Positions 56,216 through 63,908 of a stretch of DNA of 64,000 nt are shown piece after piece. The stretch comes from Flavobacterium luteum (GTDB taxonomy: Bacteria; Bacteroidota; Bacteroidia; Flavobacteriales; Flavobacteriaceae), in assembly GCF_008806775.1 (NCBI RefSeq), contig NZ_WAEM01000001.1, positions 744,001-808,000 of the forward strand, written 5' to 3'. Position numbers and translations under genes: made by a program. Numbering within the stretch: position 1 is the stretch's first letter; each line of letters opens with the position of its first letter. A model generated the notes under the pieces. That model saw nothing but the letters and a program-made list of their open reading frames with translations. It was not told where the DNA came from and did no database searches.

Positions 56216-56848
56216 ATGAAAAATATACTGAAAGAAACCTACGGATTACTTTTTGAAGAAAAGCTAATTGACGAAATAGTAGCTGTTTCTTTATTGCGGG
56301 ACTTTAAACAAGACGATATACTCATTGATTTTGGTGATTACATCAAGAAAATGCCATTACTAATTTCTGGTGCTATAAAAATACTTAGAGAAGATGTTGA
56401 TGAGGGCGATCTACTTTTATATTTTATAGAAAAAGGCGACACTTGCGCCATGTCTATGGCCTGCTGCATGGGTGAAACTAAAAGCGAAATTAAAGCAGTT
56501 GCAGAGACCAATGGTACCGTAATTATGATACCCGTTCATAAAATGGAAGAATGGTTAGGGAAGTACAAGAGTTGGAGAAACTACATTTTTAATAGCTATA
56601 ACAGTCGTTTAAAAGAAATGCTCCATACAATTGACAATCTCGCATTTATGAACATGGACAAAAGAATATTGCATTACTTACAGGATAAGGTAAAAATCAA
56701 TCATTCTAAAGAAATAAAAAATACCCATCAACAAATTGCCTACGATTTGCACACTTCAAGAGTAGTGGTTTCTAGAATACTGAAATCCCTAGAAAATGAA
56801 GGAACAATTCGTTTGCATAGAGCTTCAATCGAACTTCTTAAATCATAA
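56216..56848 (+). CDS. Crp/Fnr-family regulator with a Cys cluster
   Basis: 210 residues. N-terminal cyclic-nucleotide-binding-like domain (about 25-120), a long helix, then the Crp-type HTH (THQQIAYDLHTSRVVVSRILKSLENEGTIRL). Cys77, Cys83 and Cys84 (GDTCAMSMACCMG) sit in the sensor domain and may serve as a redox or sulfide switch; I infer this from position and the linked genes. It starts the sulfur-related group (TauE, MBL-rhodanese, thioredoxin remnant, DUF2892) and probably controls it. Confidence 0.82.
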   Translation: MKNILKETYGLLFEEKLIDEIVAVSLLRDFKQDDILIDFGDYIKKMPLLISGAIKILREDVDEGDLLLYFIEKGDTCAMSMACCMGETKSEIKAVAETNGTVIMIPVHKMEEWLGKYKSWRNYIFNSYNSRLKEMLHTIDNLAFMNMDKRILHYLQDKVKINHSKEIKNTHQQIAYDLHTSRVVVSRILKSLENEGTIRLHRASIELLKS

Positions 56849-56964
56849 ATCCAACTCTTGACTCTCAAAACACAACTTAAAACCCATAACTTCTAAACTC
56901 TGTAACTTTTGTTGCACAAAGAATATAATTTTTGGTTCATCTTTGCACTATCAAATAGTACTAG

Positions 56965-57768
56965 ATGGAGATTTCTCAAATTATAGGATATATACTCGCC
57001 ATTTTTGTTGGTATGACTTTAGGCATGTTGGGCAGCGGAGGCTCTATACTTTCGGTTCCAATACTGGTTTATGTAATGGGTATAGAACCTACATTGGCAA
57101 CAGCCTATTCTTTATTTGTAATTGGTTCAGCATCACTAGTTGGCGGTATTCAAAAAGCCAAACAAAACCAAGTCGATTTCAAGAAAGTGTTACTATTTGG
57201 TATTCCTACAGTGATTACTGTATTTTTTACACGCAAAATTTTAGTTCCAAGAATTCCAACGATTCTATTAGAAACAGACCATTTTACTTTAAGTAAATCG
57301 GTGTTAATTATGCTAGTTTTTGCGGTAGTGATGATTGTAGCATCCGTTAAAATGATCAAACCATCAGAAGTCATAATATATATAGGAGAAGAAAAAATCA
57401 ATTATTATAAAATCGGCCTACAAGGTATTGCTATAGGTTTAATTTCTGGATTTGTAGGTGCAGGTGGAGGTTTTCTGATTATTCCAACATTATTATTTCT
57501 AGCTAAAACACCAATGAAAATGGCGGTAGGAACCTCTCTTTTTATAGTAGCTTCTCAATCTTTAATAGGATTTATAGGAGATATTCAAGTAAATCAAATT
57601 ATTGATTGGAAATTACTGTTGCTTTTTACTATTTGTTCCATCTTTGGAATTTTCATTGGAAATTTCATAACTAAAAAGGTTGAAGGCAACAAACTCAAAA
57701 CTGCATTTGGTTGGTTTGTTTTAGCTATGGGAATATACATTGTAATCAGAGAGCTTTTATTAAACTAA
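56965..57768 (+). CDS. TauE/SafE-type sulfite exporter-like (TSUP)
   Basis: 267 residues and about eight helices. The GMLGSGGSILSVPILVYVMG near residues 20-39 and GFVGAGGGFLIIPTLL are TSUP motifs repeated in both halves. It exports sulfite or another organosulfur anion. Next to Crp/Fnr and an MBL-rhodanese gene, it is probably part of sulfide/persulfide detoxification. Confidence 0.83.
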   Translation: MEISQIIGYILAIFVGMTLGMLGSGGSILSVPILVYVMGIEPTLATAYSLFVIGSASLVGGIQKAKQNQVDFKKVLLFGIPTVITVFFTRKILVPRIPTILLETDHFTLSKSVLIMLVFAVVMIVASVKMIKPSEVIIYIGEEKINYYKIGLQGIAIGLISGFVGAGGGFLIIPTLLFLAKTPMKMAVGTSLFIVASQSLIGFIGDIQVNQIIDWKLLLLFTICSIFGIFIGNFITKKVEGNKLKTAFGWFVLAMGIYIVIRELLLN

Positions 57769-57837
57769 TTGCATCATAAATGTATCATTTGTTACCAATT
57801 ACTATCAAAATAGAGATTAATTTTACGCTAAATCAAA

Positions 57838-59250
57838 ATGAAAATGAAAATAGAGCAAATTTATACAGGTTGTTTGGCACAAGGTGCGTATTATATAGAA
57901 AGTAATGGGGAAGTAGCTATTATTGATCCTTTGCGTGAAGTGCAACCTTATATAGACAAAGCCAATAGAAACCATGCTAAAATAAAATACATTTTTGAAA
58001 CTCATTTTCATGCTGATTTTGTAAGTGGCCACGTAACGCTTGCTGAAAAAACAGGGGCGCCTATCGTTTTTGGTCCTAATGCAAATCCAAGTTTTAAAGC
58101 CCATATTGCCAATGACGGAGAAGTGTTTCATTTAGGTGAAATAACCATTACAGCCCTTCACACTCCTGGGCATACCATGGAAAGTACTTGCTATCTACTG
58201 AAAGATAAAAATGGTGTAGAATATGCGCTTTTTAGTGGCGATACTTTATTTCTAGGAGATGTTGGCAGACCAGATTTAGCTCAGAAAGCAGCTCACATGA
58301 CTCAAGAGCAATTAGCAGGAATACTTTTTGACAGTTTACGAACAAAAATAATAACTTTGCCAGATAATGTTATTGTTTATCCAGCACACGGTGCAGGAAG
58401 TGCCTGCGGTAAAAATTTAAGTAAAGAAACTGTTGGAACTATTGGCGAACAAAAGAAAATCAATTATGCGCTTCGTGAAGATATGACAAGGGAAGAATTC
58501 ATTAACGAGGTTACAGATGGATTATTACCACCTCCTGCTTATTTTCCTATGAATGTTAGGCTAAACAAAGAAGGCTACGAAAATGTTGATGATATTATAA
58601 AAGAAGCTATTGCTTATGAACCCAAAACCTTCGAATTAGTTGCTAACGAAACTGATGCATTAATTCTAGATGTGCGTCATCAGGATGATTTTGCTAAGGG
58701 TCATATTCCAAAATCTATTTTTATTGGCATTGACGGTAATTTTGCTCCTTGGGTAGGGTCATTAATTATCGATAGTAAACATCCTATACTTCTAGTAACT
58801 CCATTAGGAAAGGAAAATGAAACCATTATGCGATTAGCAAGAGTGGGTTATGACCATACCTTGGGCTACCTTAAAGGGGGTTTTGAATCTTGGAAAAAGA
58901 AAGGTTTTGAATATGATACTGTTAATTCGGTTTCTGCCGAAGAATTAGAAGAAAAGATTCTACATAAAGCCCCAGTTTTTGATGTTAGAAAACCTGGAGA
59001 ATATGCTGCAGAACACATTCTTGATGTTGCTTCGACCCCTTTAGATTTTCTAAACGACCATTTAGATGAGTTTCCAAAGGAACAGAATTTCTATTTGCAT
59101 TGTGCTGGAGGATACCGTTCGATGATTGCTGCTTCAATATTAAAAGCCCGTGGTTATCATAATGCAATTAACGTTTTAGGTGGTTTTGATGCTATTAAAA
59201 AAACAGGGATAAAAACAACAAATTATGTTTGTCCTTGTACTTTAAAATAA
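57838..59250 (+). CDS. MBL-fold persulfide dioxygenase-like protein with two rhodanese domains
   Basis: 470 residues. The metallo-beta-lactamase domain (about 1-235) has ETHFHADFVSGH, HTPGHTMESTCYLL and the SGDTLFLGDVGRPD motif of persulfide dioxygenases (ETHE1/CstB type). The first rhodanese (about 265-360) lacks the active-site Cys (VTPLGKE); the second (about 375-470) has HCAGGYRS with Cys. It likely oxidises persulfide and moves sulfane sulfur. A start at 57844 would also be possible. Confidence 0.87.
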   Translation: MKMKIEQIYTGCLAQGAYYIESNGEVAIIDPLREVQPYIDKANRNHAKIKYIFETHFHADFVSGHVTLAEKTGAPIVFGPNANPSFKAHIANDGEVFHLGEITITALHTPGHTMESTCYLLKDKNGVEYALFSGDTLFLGDVGRPDLAQKAAHMTQEQLAGILFDSLRTKIITLPDNVIVYPAHGAGSACGKNLSKETVGTIGEQKKINYALREDMTREEFINEVTDGLLPPPAYFPMNVRLNKEGYENVDDIIKEAIAYEPKTFELVANETDALILDVRHQDDFAKGHIPKSIFIGIDGNFAPWVGSLIIDSKHPILLVTPLGKENETIMRLARVGYDHTLGYLKGGFESWKKKGFEYDTVNSVSAEELEEKILHKAPVFDVRKPGEYAAEHILDVASTPLDFLNDHLDEFPKEQNFYLHCAGGYRSMIAASILKARGYHNAINVLGGFDAIKKTGIKTTNYVCPCTLK

Positions 59251-59262
59251 AAAATATTAGTC

Positions 59263-59538
59263 ATGAATAATTTTGATACTTCCATTGAATCAAAAAAGCT
59301 AGGATTAATTGACTTTTTTGCAACATGGTATAGCTCATTTAAAACACAATCTCCTATTTTGAAACAAATAAAAGACAGATTAGGAGAGTGGGTTACTATA
59401 CTCAAAGTTTATGTGGATAAAAAACAACAAATTTATAATCACTATTAAATTCGTGGCATTCCTAAAATGATTTTAATTCAGAAAGGCAAAAAGTTATATA
59501 CAGAATCTAGAGTGTTATTTAGAGAAGAAAATAATTAA
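59263..59538 (+). pseudogene. Decayed thioredoxin gene
   Basis: The frame encodes a thioredoxin-like chain: GLIDFFATWYSSFKTQSPIL then GEWVTILKVYVDK, a stop at 59446-59448, and the rest in the same frame, IRGIPKMILIQKGKKLYTES, to a second stop at 59536. Four bases of the active site are changed: the expected WCGPC now reads WYSSF, so both catalytic cysteines are lost. The in-frame TAA stands where the family has a Lys (AAA). The cis-Pro region (IRGIPK) is still readable. The gene is therefore a recent pseudogene; it sits between the persulfide dioxygenase and DUF2892, where a thioredoxin is normally found. Confidence 0.87.
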
Positions 59539-59606
59539 AACTATTTTGGAAAAAAGAAATTAGAAAAGTGAAAATACCAATAATTTAAACAGTTAAATTA
59601 ATCAAG

Positions 59607-59810
59607 ATGAAAAAGAATATAGGTTTAACAGACAAAATCATTAGAGTCGCAGCAGCAATTTTTGTAGCAATATTATATTTTATAGGAACAATAAGTGGAA
59701 CTATTGCTATTATTTTAGGAATATTTGCTTTAATTATGATTCTTACAAGTTTTGTAAGTTTCTGTCCATTATATTTTCCTTTTGGGATAAATACCAGAAA
59801 AAAGAAATGA
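59607..59810 (+). CDS. DUF2892 (YgaP-like) small membrane protein
   Basis: 67 residues with two membrane helices and a KKNIGLTDKIIRVAAAI start and a FCPLYFPFGINTRKK end, both typical of DUF2892. In YgaP this domain anchors a rhodanese to the membrane. Here it is free-standing but follows the rhodanese gene and the thioredoxin remnant, so it is probably the membrane part of the same sulfur-handling set. Confidence 0.82.
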   Translation: MKKNIGLTDKIIRVAAAIFVAILYFIGTISGTIAIILGIFALIMILTSFVSFCPLYFPFGINTRKKK

Positions 59811-59840
59811 AATAATTTTAAAAATTTAATAATTATAACT

Positions 59841-60071
59841 TTAAACTGTAGAAAATTTACTTTTACATTGATCTAAATTAAATTGACTATGCTCTAATTC
59901 GTTAAGAGTTATAGTCATATCTAAAGTTAATCTTCTAAGCAATTGATAATCATTTGCATCATTATATTTTTGAATTTTTAGTCTAATTTCGTGTAGTTCA
60001 TTTTCTAACATCTCGATAGTTTCTTTAGCCTTTTTTACTTGATCGACATATATTTGACAAGAATCATTCAT
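59841..60071 (-). CDS. Small coiled-coil protein, paralogue 1
   Basis: 76 residues, almost wholly helical and rich in Lys, Glu, Leu and Ile: YVDQVKKAKETIEMLENELH, then a second helix ending NELEHSQFNLDQCKSKF. No signal peptide or membrane span. It shares its layout with the neighbour 60129-60353 (DSxxxYxxxxxKAKExIxxLExELxExRxK and ELxHSQxxL), so the two arose by duplication. Function unknown; probably a dimer-forming coiled coil. Co-transcribed with the paralogue. Confidence 0.7.
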   Translation of the reverse strand: MNDSCQIYVDQVKKAKETIEMLENELHEIRLKIQKYNDANDYQLLRRLTLDMTITLNELEHSQFNLDQCKSKFSTV

Positions 60072-60128
60072 ATTACATTTCTATTTATTATTAAATTTTA
60101 AGGGATATTTTTATTTATTGTAAATGAA

Positions 60129-60353
60129 TTATAAAATACTATTGGGCTTTTCAAGAACTAATTGACTATGTTTTAATTCATAAATAGCCTTAGACATTCT
60201 AATATTTATTCTCTTTAATTCATGCATTAGATTAATATTAAATTGATCTGAATTTAGTTTATTCCGAACTTCTAACAATTCCTTTTCTAAAACAGAAATT
60301 TTTTCTTTAGCCTTGATTGCCTTCTGTTCGTATTTTAGATAGGAATCATCCAT
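60129..60353 (-). CDS. Small coiled-coil protein, paralogue 2
   Basis: 74 residues with the same pattern as 59841-60071 (MDDSYLKYEQKAIKAKEKIS; ELKHSQLVLEKP). It is the first gene of the pair. Its promoter, TTG-N20-TAATTTTG, is overlapped at the -33 by a perfect 20-bp palindrome, so expression is likely under a specific regulator. Function unknown. Confidence 0.7.
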   Translation of the reverse strand: MDDSYLKYEQKAIKAKEKISVLEKELLEVRNKLNSDQFNINLMHELKRINIRMSKAIYELKHSQLVLEKPNSIL

Positions 60354-60386
60354 AATATTAATAAATGTTTAACTATAGTATTACAA

Positions 60387-60417
60387 CAAAATTAAATACT
60401 ATATTCATAACACACAA
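60387..60417 (-). promoter_or_regulatory. Promoter of the coiled-coil pair
   Basis: Minus strand TTG (60417-60415), a 20-base spacer and TAATTTTG (60394-60387) give an exact -33/-7 match. The ATG follows 33 bases downstream. Confidence 0.75.
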
Positions 60418-60435
60418 TCACTAAATTTAGTGATT
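60416..60435. promoter_or_regulatory. Perfect 20-bp palindrome overlapping the -33
   Basis: AATCACTAAATTTAGTGATT is a perfect inverted repeat. Its core ATCACT-N6-AGTGAT is 22 bases from the -7 element, exactly as upstream of 45883. It touches the -33 TTG, as expected for a repressor or for a class-II activator site. Confidence 0.7.
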
Positions 60436-60469
60436 TTTATATATTCCTTATAAATATGAAGTAAAAAAA

Positions 60470-60489
60470 AAGCGCCAATTAAAGCGCTT
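60470..60489 (-). terminator. Terminator of the DnaJ-KTSC gene
   Basis: AAGCGC (60470-60475) pairs with GCGCTT (60484-60489); on the minus strand it is followed by a run of T (plus-strand A-run 60463-60470). Confidence 0.75.
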
Positions 60490-60512
60490 AAATATTCTAT
60501 AAAAATGAATTA

Positions 60513-60953
60513 TTATTCCTGATTGCTAACTTTTCTGTAAGGAAAAGCATTAAAAATGTGTCTTTTTGCAAATCTACTTGGCGATTCTGCATTAACCATC
60601 TTAATATATGTAGCTTTAGGAACACTAATAAACTCATAGCTACTTCCGTTAGAAAAATTTACAGACAATCTTATATTTTCATATTTATAATCTAAAATAG
60701 TACACGTAGCAATAGTCTCATTATATTCAGGTAATCCTTGCTTTATAGTCTCTGGGTTTATGCTTACTAAGAAATGATAAGCTTCAATTATTTCTTTACT
60801 TTTTTCTTCAGCTTCTTTTAATCCGGCTTCATTTCCTTGAAATTTATCAGGATGGCTTTCTTTCATTGCATTCCTGTAAATAGTTTTTAAATCCTTTAAT
60901 GCTACCATTTTATCAACATTTAGTAGCTTTCTGTATTCAACAATTTTTTTCAT
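60513..60953 (-). CDS. DnaJ-domain/KTSC protein
   Basis: 146 residues. The J domain (about 1-70) has AMKESHPDK (HPD motif), and residues 80-140 form a KTSC domain (YENIRLSVNFSNGSSYEFISVPKATYIKMVNAESPSRFAKRHI), a fold first named from KTSC motifs. The J domain should stimulate an Hsp70 (DnaK); the KTSC part may bind nucleic acid or a partner. Monocistronic with its own terminator. Confidence 0.8.
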   Translation of the reverse strand: MKKIVEYRKLLNVDKMVALKDLKTIYRNAMKESHPDKFQGNEAGLKEAEEKSKEIIEAYHFLVSINPETIKQGLPEYNETIATCTILDYKYENIRLSVNFSNGSSYEFISVPKATYIKMVNAESPSRFAKRHIFNAFPYRKVSNQE

Positions 60954-61098
60954 ATAAAAGTATAACGTATTGTTTTTTAGCGTTTAACTAAATAATTTGA
61001 TAGTAAAAACGATAATTTTTTTGCAAATGTACATTTTTTAAAAAGAATTACAATATTTTTTTCTTGAAGTGTATAAAGTTAAATTTTAACACTCAAAA

Positions 61099-61115
61099 AT
61101 TGCATTATATGCAAT
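61099..61115. promoter_or_regulatory. Inverted repeat upstream of the endonuclease promoter
   Basis: ATTGCAT (61099-61105) and ATGCAAT (61109-61115) form a perfect inverted repeat with 3-base centre, 16 bases upstream of the -7 element at 61132. Confidence 0.4.
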
Positions 61116-61131
61116 ATATCAATAAATTCAT

Positions 61132-61139
61132 TACATTTG
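61132..61139 (+). promoter_or_regulatory. -7 element of the endonuclease gene
   Basis: TACATTTG, 20 bases before the ATG at 61160. Confidence 0.5.
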
Positions 61140-61159
61140 TCTAACTAAAATTTATAAAA

Positions 61160-63130
61160 ATGATGAAAAACTTGTTTTTCGCACTGTTATTTTTGTGTTC
61201 CTATGTTTCGTCCTATGGACAGATTGTAATTAATGAAATTGATGCCGATACTCCAAGTTCTGATATTTTGGAGTTTGTTGAACTTAAATCAACTGCACCA
61301 ACCTTTTCACTTGATGGTTATGTTTTAGTTTTTTTTAATGGTACAACATCAGGAACAGGAACTTTAAGTTATTTTTCTTTAGATTTAGATGGATTAAAAA
61401 CTGATGTAAATGGAATAATTACCATTGGAAATCCTACGGTTTCTCCAACACCTGCTTTAACTTTTCCTGTTGCAAAATTAGAAAACGGACCTGATGCAGT
61501 GGCTTTATATTTAGGAAATGCTATAGACTTCCCTTTAGGTACAAATGCTAAATCTGCTGGACTTATAGATGCTATAACTTATTCTGATAAAGTAGCACTA
61601 AAACCAACTGCACTGATGAATATTTTAGGAATTACAATATGCCCCAATGAGAATCAATCACTTGCAGTTGAAACACAATCTATACAGCGAAAAAATGATG
61701 GGACTTATGAAATTAAAACTCCAACGCCTGGAGTAAACAATGATGGTACTGGATTTATTTTTAACTATATAAATACAACTACTAATTTAACAACTATTAC
61801 TGAAGGTCAGAATTTAATTGTTACCTCTACATTGAGTCGATCCGTTACAGACGCTCCACTTACCTTAACTTTTAAATTAAATAATGGTAGTTTTAATTCT
61901 AATGATATTTCAGGCAATTTGAGTATAACAATTCCTATAGGAGCAACTTCTGGAAGTGCAACTGTATTAATTAAAAATGATGGTGTAAATGAGGGTGATG
62001 AAGAATTAAAAGTACAACTAACAACTCCATCGACCGAATATTATTTAAATAATAATAGTATAATTGTAAGAGTTAATGATATAAATTTTGCTGTTCTACC
62101 TTTTGGGTCTCCCCTAAATCCTACTTATGGTTTAGTGGCAAGTACTGCTCCAGCAAATTATTATTCTTCTATTGAAGGTCTCTCTGGTCAAGCATTAAAA
62201 TTAGGTTTACAAAATATTATTGCTAATCCAGCCGTAGTTCGTGCGCATGTATATGGCGATATATACGATATTTTAAATAAATCCGATCAAAATCCGGCAA
62301 ATAGCAATCAAGTTTGGTTGATGTATGTAGAACAGCCACGTTCAAAAATTGATGCACAAGAGGGTAATAGTATAATTGGAAAATGGAATAGAGAACATAT
62401 TTTTCCTCAATCTCGTGGTGGTTTCGCTGATGCTACTAGTGGTTTTCCTGCGGGAATAAATAATTGGACTACCACAGGCCCCGATGTAATTGCTACTGGT
62501 CATGGTGATGCACATCATATTAGAGCTGAAGACGGTCAAGAAAACACTTCAAGAGGGAATAAAAATTATGGAATTGATTATAAAGGACCAACTGGAAATA
62601 AAGGCACTTGGCGCGGTGATGTTGCTAGAGCATTATTTTATATGGCAGTTCGTTATAATGGATTGAGTGTTGTAAATGGAAATCCTTCTGTTAGTAGCAT
62701 TGGTGAGATTGGTGATTTAGCCACTTTGTTAGATTGGAATCGATTTGAAAAAGTTGATGATTTTGAAATGAATAGAAATAACTACATTTATACTTGGCAA
62801 GTAAACAGAAACCCATTTATTGATTATCCTAGTCTAGCCGATTATATTTGGGGACCAAATGTTGGACAACCGTGGTCTTCATCATTATCAACAAATGTTT
62901 TTAATGATTTAAATATTGCAATTTTTCCAAATCCTGCAAAAGACTATTTAATGGTTTCGGGTTTAAAAAACGAAGGCACTATCGAAATTTATTCTGTCAC
63001 AGGTTCATTACTATTAAGAAACCCAATACTTGATAGTACCAGATTAAATTTAAACTTAACTTCAGGAATGTATTTAGCAAAAATAACCTCTGAGGGTAAA
63101 TCAGTTTTAAAGAAAATTATCATAAAATAA
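61160..63130 (+). CDS. Secreted endonuclease I with T9SS type A signal
   Basis: 656 residues. Signal peptide to about residue 20 (SSYGQ). An N-terminal lamin-tail-like region (QIVINEIDADTPSSDILEFVELKS), then a Calx-beta-like domain (about 205-310), then endonuclease I (about 325-560): REHIFPQSRGGF, HGDAHHIRAEDGQENTSRGN and RGDVARALFYMAVRYNG hold the His-metal and catalytic motifs. The last ~80 residues (IAIFPNPAKDYLMVSGL...SGMYLAKI) are the T9SS type A sorting domain. It degrades extracellular DNA, probably for nutrients. Confidence 0.9.
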   Translation: MMKNLFFALLFLCSYVSSYGQIVINEIDADTPSSDILEFVELKSTAPTFSLDGYVLVFFNGTTSGTGTLSYFSLDLDGLKTDVNGIITIGNPTVSPTPALTFPVAKLENGPDAVALYLGNAIDFPLGTNAKSAGLIDAITYSDKVALKPTALMNILGITICPNENQSLAVETQSIQRKNDGTYEIKTPTPGVNNDGTGFIFNYINTTTNLTTITEGQNLIVTSTLSRSVTDAPLTLTFKLNNGSFNSNDISGNLSITIPIGATSGSATVLIKNDGVNEGDEELKVQLTTPSTEYYLNNNSIIVRVNDINFAVLPFGSPLNPTYGLVASTAPANYYSSIEGLSGQALKLGLQNIIANPAVVRAHVYGDIYDILNKSDQNPANSNQVWLMYVEQPRSKIDAQEGNSIIGKWNREHIFPQSRGGFADATSGFPAGINNWTTTGPDVIATGHGDAHHIRAEDGQENTSRGNKNYGIDYKGPTGNKGTWRGDVARALFYMAVRYNGLSVVNGNPSVSSIGEIGDLATLLDWNRFEKVDDFEMNRNNYIYTWQVNRNPFIDYPSLADYIWGPNVGQPWSSSLSTNVFNDLNIAIFPNPAKDYLMVSGLKNEGTIEIYSVTGSLLLRNPILDSTRLNLNLTSGMYLAKITSEGKSVLKKIIIK

Positions 63131-63202
63131 TTCTATTTATTAAATGAACACAAACCATTGGAATCCTATTTTTCTGATGGTTTTCTTTTATTAGTTTTGA
63201 GT

Positions 63203-63748
63203 ATGAAAATTACATTACCTATAAAACCAAATTCATTCAAAAATACTTTTTGCGTTTTTAAAGAAGTCCCTCTAATAGAGATTGAAAATATAAAAAGTAA
63301 TTTTATAAGTTCATCTGGAAGCACTTACTATTATACTGAATTAGGAATGTACAGATTGTCCAATCATTGGGGAAGACTTGCCAATAGTAAGTGGCGTTTA
63401 GAATCTTTAGAGATAGAGAATCAATCAAAAACTAAACTAGGGTTTGCATTGTGGGAGGATTTCTATCCTGACAACTCAAAAGAGGAATTGTATTATATTA
63501 CAACCGATTTTAAAACTAAAACGGTTAACTACCAACACAAAAATAATCCTTTATATGATAACAAAGCAGTACTCCGAAACAGTTTTGAAACTACTAAAAA
63601 GATAAAGCAAATTCGTAATCTTCTCAATTTAACCTCTTGGGCAAAACATTTTGAATATTACGATTTAGAAGTTTTACAAGAAAAAATAATAACAGATTTG
63701 ATGTTTACTAATAAACCTTTAGAGGAAATAAAAAGAGATTTAAGATGA
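63203..63748 (+). CDS. Protein of unknown function
   Basis: 181 residues from the ATG at 63203 (a TTG at 63158 would add an unlike hydrophobic stretch). No signal peptide. Notable motifs are SGSTYYYTELGMYRLSNHWGRLANSKWRLE and WEDFYPDNSKEELYYITTDF. No family recognised. It ends in an ATGA overlap with the next gene. Confidence 0.6.
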   Translation: MKITLPIKPNSFKNTFCVFKEVPLIEIENIKSNFISSSGSTYYYTELGMYRLSNHWGRLANSKWRLESLEIENQSKTKLGFALWEDFYPDNSKEELYYITTDFKTKTVNYQHKNNPLYDNKAVLRNSFETTKKIKQIRNLLNLTSWAKHFEYYDLEVLQEKIITDLMFTNKPLEEIKRDLR

Positions 63749-63897
63749 GTAGAAATAACGAAAAGAACATCAAAAAGCACAATGATAAATTGCACAAAGA
63801 GCAAGATAAAGCTAAAAAAGCAATCGTTGTCAGAAAAGAAAAATTGAAAGAAATTGTAAAAAAATTCAATGAAAATAACATATCAAAAAACAACTAA
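63745..63897 (+). CDS. 50-residue basic coiled-coil-like protein
   Basis: ATG at 63745 overlaps the previous stop (ATGA), TAA at 63895-63897. The chain is highly charged (KNIKKHNDKLHKEQDKAKKA) and probably a single helix. Translational coupling to 63203 makes it likely real. Function unknown. Confidence 0.6.
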   Translation: MSRNNEKNIKKHNDKLHKEQDKAKKAIVVRKEKLKEIVKKFNENNISKNN

Positions 63898-63908
63898 ATT
63901 AAGAATAT

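Noticed and set aside
57823..58131. Minus-strand frame of 102 codons
   Set aside because: Antisense to the well-supported persulfide dioxygenase gene; compositionally a shadow frame.
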